Source: Moringa oleifera
Taxonomy: Eukaryota; Streptophyta; Magnoliopsida; Brassicales; Moringaceae
Direction of reading: 5' to 3'
DNA: 64,000 nucleotides
Assembly: GCA_021397835.1 (NCBI GenBank)
Contig: JAJFZO010000256.1
Span: 3,704,501 to 3,768,500 of the forward strand
Each line of letters starts with the position of its first letter. Within the stretch, counting starts at the first letter, position 1. The position numbers and the translations under genes were made by a program. This document shows, one piece after another, positions 60,390 to 64,000 of this stretch. The notes under the pieces were generated by a model. It worked only from the letters and a program-made list of their open reading frames with translations. It was not told the DNA's origin and searched no databases.

Positions 60390-62492
60390 ATGGGAGGAGG
60401 AAATGGGCAGAAAGCCAAGATGGCACGCGAGAAGCACATGGAGAAGAACAAACCTGCCAAGGGTATTTCTCTTTTCTCAGTTTCGTAATTTATTTTTCTC
60501 TTTTTTCCCCTCGTCAGCTGTTAGTCGTTTATTTCACTCAGATCCATCTGAAACTCTCTGATTTCAAGTTTGCTTGTTGGTTTGATTTGTGTAGGAAGCC
60601 AACTCGAGTCCAACAAGAAAGCTATGACAATCCAGGTAGTTTCTTTGCATGATTTAGTTGCTTCTCATGTGTTGTTTATGTCTAAGATCTGGGTATGTTT
60701 GTTAATTTCTTTTTGGTGGGCTTTTGTTTTACAATCTATTTCATTTTTTGGTGGAACTAAAAATGAAAATTTTCACTGTATGTGGGTTTAGGTGTGGGAT
60801 CTGTAGCTTTGAACAGTCATTTCTATTTGTTTTCAGATGATCCATTTCAAGTTTTTATGGTCATGGAATATTAATAAGTTAGCTTCTTTTTTTGTGATAA
60901 ATTATGGCTGATGCCAGTTCCATTTGTTTGTCTTTTGCTTATTGTTAATGTATTAATTTTGAGATCAACCCAGGAGAAAGGCAATTTGGGAGAATGACCC
61001 ATTTTAGAGGGAGGGTTAAGCAATCATCCCCTTTTTTTTGGAAGATTAAATTTTTAATCTATTTTAAACATAAATAATAAACCCTCTCTGCTCTTTTTTA
61101 TTTGACATGATAAACCCCCCTCCTCTTTCTTCTGTTTTTTCCTCCCTTTCTGTTCACTGTTGCATATAATAGAAAACTTAGGATGAAGCTGTTATTTCTC
61201 CAACTTAGTGGATCTGTGATTAAATGTATGAAACAAGAATTTGTATTATATGGCGAAATGTTTTATTTGCATAAGCTCGTGTGGATTCTTAAAATTAGTT
61301 GGTTCAATATGAAAGATCTACTAAAAGGACCCACTATAGAAGTCACCAAATATCAGTACATTTACATAGTGTGTTAAAAGAATGTTCTTTCTTCCACAGA
61401 TTCCCTTGTGTAATCTGTGAGGGTTTATCTTGACCGCTTCAGAACTTCTTACTTTTTCACTTGGCAAATTTGTATCGGGATCTTATAATTTGAGCAGCTC
61501 CTGGTATAATTCACAGGTGGTTGTATGGGTCCCAAAGCCTGACAAATTAGCTAAACAACTACTATTTGTGTCAAATTTACTCATGGTAACTCACTTCTTT
61601 GCCACTGTATTACATGTCATGTAAATGATCACACTGTTTTTCATGATAAAAATATGCTTACATAGCTACTAATTTAACAGTAGAGTACCAAATGTTATAT
61701 CATACTTACATGGTTGGCTTATTATATAAGTATATGGTAAGTCCTGACCAAAGTTAACAGTGTTGATGCTTGTTGTGACTCAAGTGGCATAAAGCTTGGG
61801 ACTTGTCTTGGTTGTTTCGCACGCCGTTCTACTAAACTCTGAGCCTATAACTATCTTCCTCTTCATAGGATCATTTAGTGAATGAACGTATTCATGTCGG
61901 ATATTTTATTTCAGTGAGCAAGATATTTTTTTTCCTATTTTTATCTTAGTTTTTCATTCTGTGATGAGACTCTCTGTTGAAGATTGACAACAACTTGGAG
62001 TCCCAATTTTGAATTTCTCCTCCATGGCCTTTGGAGCTACGGTTTCTTAAATGGGTTCAATGAAACCATTTTGGACTGCACGCAACTATTTTCTCTGTGA
62101 CAATTCCGCACGTGGTTTCTGATATTCTTCTGTTTAAGTTTTTTTTTTCTTTCTCTAGTTGGTGTTTTCGAGAATTCCATCACATGAATGATTTAAAGCT
62201 ATTGTTGTCAAATTGTCTTTCTTATTTTACTCAATGTATAATGATTTGTGAGCATTCAATCCATAACAAAGGTTATGACTTGATTTTTGCTGTTGTTGCT
62301 CCCACAAATTACCGGTTATGTCACTGGTACCTTCAATGATTTCATCTGGTGGATCACGGATACTAAATGCAGTGCAAGGTGTGCATGCAGACATTCATCT
62401 GTACCACATCAGAAGTGAAGTGCCGGGAACACGCCGAAGCAAAGCATCCTAAGTCTGATGTTAACACGTGTTTTCCGCATCTTAAAAAATGA
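60390..62492 (+). CDS. SERF/4F5-like small zinc-finger protein, 77 aa
   Basis: Homologue of Arabidopsis At2g23090 (SERF family, about 78 aa, small C2H2-like fold). Animal and yeast SERF proteins influence protein aggregation; the plant role is not established to my knowledge. Exons: 60390-60462, 60595-60635, 62373-62492 (73, 41, 120 nt; phases 1 and 0) with GT/AG borders. The N-terminus MGGGNGQKAKMAREKHMEKN is the typical charged SERF/4F5 segment. Exon 3 carries C39-x2-C42-x15-H58-x4-H63 (CKVCMQTFICTT, then CREHAEAKH), a C2H2-type zinc site, and ends KSDVNTCFPHLKK. Exon 2 is only 41 nt and intron 2 is 1.74 kb, so the gene is easily missed by ORF scans. Length and sequence agree well with the recalled homologue. 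Confidence 0.93.
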
Positions 62493-63226
62493 CAGTGAAA
62501 CTGCTGAATAAGAACTTACAGGTTGAGACTCATAGTAGAGTATATTGTGTATCTCCACTACTCTGTGATTAGCTTCTTGATAAAAGAAGCCATCTCATTC
62601 AGAAGCTCGCGGTTGCATGTGTGCCTCTTGTGTGTTTTACTTATCTGCTGGATGTGTTGAAGCAGATGTGAAGCTGATGTTCAATAGATTGCTGCATGTA
62701 GAATCTAATGCATGAAAGCCTGTCCTTTTTATTTTCCTATACTGTTCTTGATGGGACTTTTTAGACATTTTAATGATGAAAATTTTAATGATGAAAATGT
62801 TTTTAAGTTTTCATAACCGGAGAAGGGAAGATTTAATTTAGATTAAATTGATAAATTAAAGTTTTAATTTTTATTTTTTAAATACGAAAGTTTAATTGGT
62901 AATGGTTGGAGATTGAATTTTTATTTTTACTTTTACTTATATTTTTTAATATTATAATAATTATTAAAATACATAAATTTATTTAGAAGGTATATGATTT
63001 ATGAAATTTTATTTTGATTGGAGATTAAAAAATGAGATTTTAATTTTAATTTTTGAAGGTCAAAGGAATAATGTATTATGAATTTAATTTTTTATTCTTA
63101 ATTTTATAAATTTTATTTTATTTTAATTATTGGTAAGTAAATATATTATTGTAGAGTTGTTGAGATGTGATAATTTAATTAAGTAAAAAATTAAGGTTTT
63201 AAAATTATTTATATTTTAAATTAATA

Positions 63227-63277
<51 letters not shown>

Positions 63278-63790
63278 CAGTTTGTATTAGTGGAAGATGA
63301 TGAGTTTAACCTTATATGTGTTTTCTTTCTAAGAAGTCATTATGCATGTTATAAGAAAATGAAAATTGTTAAGAACTATAATTAGCTTTTTAATTTATTG
63401 CAAATGCAAGATTGATTAGCATTTCTTTCTTTGACTAAACAAAGCAATTGCTGATGACCAAAACAAAATTATTAAGATCATTAAGCCCCCAAGCTAAAAG
63501 TTAAAGCTACTAATTTTGATCCATCATTACAAGGCCAAGATTTTTTATTTTTTACGTTTACAGTAAACTAAAAAAAAAATTTATTTTCACAATTTAAAAC
63601 CATCACAAGTTAAATTTCACTTGTTTAATTAAAAAGATAGAAGATAATTGCAATGTAGATATTATAATTTTGATTTCTAAAATTTCAGAATAAATATAAA
63701 AAAAGTTGAATTAAATTAATTGTGCATTTTAATTTTGTTATTAATATTTTATTGTAAGTTATTTAAATTGGGATTTTATATAACAAATTT
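62493..63790. other. SERF 3' flank and AT-rich intergenic DNA
   Basis: About 250-300 bases are probably SERF 3' UTR. A fragment of the dispersed AT-rich element (right end) occurs near 62830-62910. A TA microsatellite of about 17 units runs from 63238 to 63272. No gene is recognised. Confidence 0.5.
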
Positions 63791-64000
63791 TAAGACAAAT
63801 ATCTCATAAAACTTTGATATTTACTTTATCTTATCAATCACATCTTTATATTTAAAAGTAGTAAATTAAAACTTGATCTAACAATTTAATATGAATTAAA
63901 TTTTCTTAAAAATATTTAAATTAAAAATTTTATAAAATAAAATTTTAATTTAAAAATTTTCAAAAATATAAAGAATATTTAATCTACAGTGATAAAAAAT
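63790..64000 (+). mobile_element. Left part of an AT-rich MITE-like element cut by the window end (copy F)
   Basis: The sequence ACTTTGATATTTACTTTATC followed by TTATCAATCACATC matches the left end of the 10.5-kb element, and the following phrases keep the same order until the window stops. The right end lies outside. Confidence 0.4.

Overview
The window is nuclear DNA from a flowering plant, almost certainly a core eudicot. The evidence is many short exons with GT/AG borders and AT-rich introns, plant-specific families (DUF620, pentatricopeptide-repeat, clade-D PP2C, lysine-rich arabinogalactan protein, PRISE reductase), very AT-rich intergenic DNA, and no operons, ribosome binding sites or CRISPR arrays. 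I cannot name the species. All gene names come from recognising protein families and recalled relatives; no database search was possible. Exon borders were placed by hand from splice signals, reading phase and family conservation.

Layout. 0.5-3.0 kb: DUF620 gene (+). 4-13 kb: AT-rich intergenic DNA with inverted-repeat elements that look like MITEs. 13.3-14.6 kb: classical lysine-rich arabinogalactan protein (-) whose GPI-anchor signal lies on a separate short exon. 17.8-20.4 kb: organellar SWIB/MDM2 protein (+). 21.6-24.1 kb: intronless PPR protein like Arabidopsis At5g02860 (+). 26.4-27.6 kb: decayed PRISE (progesterone 5-beta-reductase/iridoid-synthase-like) pseudogene (+). 28.5-29.7 kb: SWIM-domain SWS1/ZSWIM7 homologue (-). 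30.26-30.81 kb: 72-bp minisatellite. 31.2-33.9 kb: clade-D PP2C (-). 34-39.5 kb: AT-rich, with a diverged duplicated segment. 40.2-44.4 kb: RING-H2 E3 ligase (-). 44.9-45.5 kb: small LEA-like protein (-). 47.8-52.4 kb: prolyl 4-hydroxylase (+). 54.4-58.9 kb: coiled-coil protein of unknown function with seven to eight LVKH repeats (+). 60.4-62.5 kb: SERF/4F5-like zinc-finger protein (+). The last 1.5 kb is AT-rich and runs into another repeat element.

The genes are mostly independent housekeeping or regulatory loci. One biochemical link is plausible: the prolyl 4-hydroxylase makes the hydroxyproline on which arabinogalactan proteins such as the 14-kb gene depend. From memory, P4H, PP2C and SWS1 homologues are neighbours on Arabidopsis chromosome 4 (At4g33910-At4g33925), and SERF, P4H and AGP17 lie close together on chromosome 2 (At2g23090-At2g23130). 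The window therefore looks like one ancestral block later split between duplicated Arabidopsis segments.

The most novel item is the LVKH-repeat protein. Its last intron has a candidate non-canonical GC donor, and its 5' leader carries two hairpins with compensatory changes. I found no defence system, viral element or gene cluster that would count as a wholly new system.
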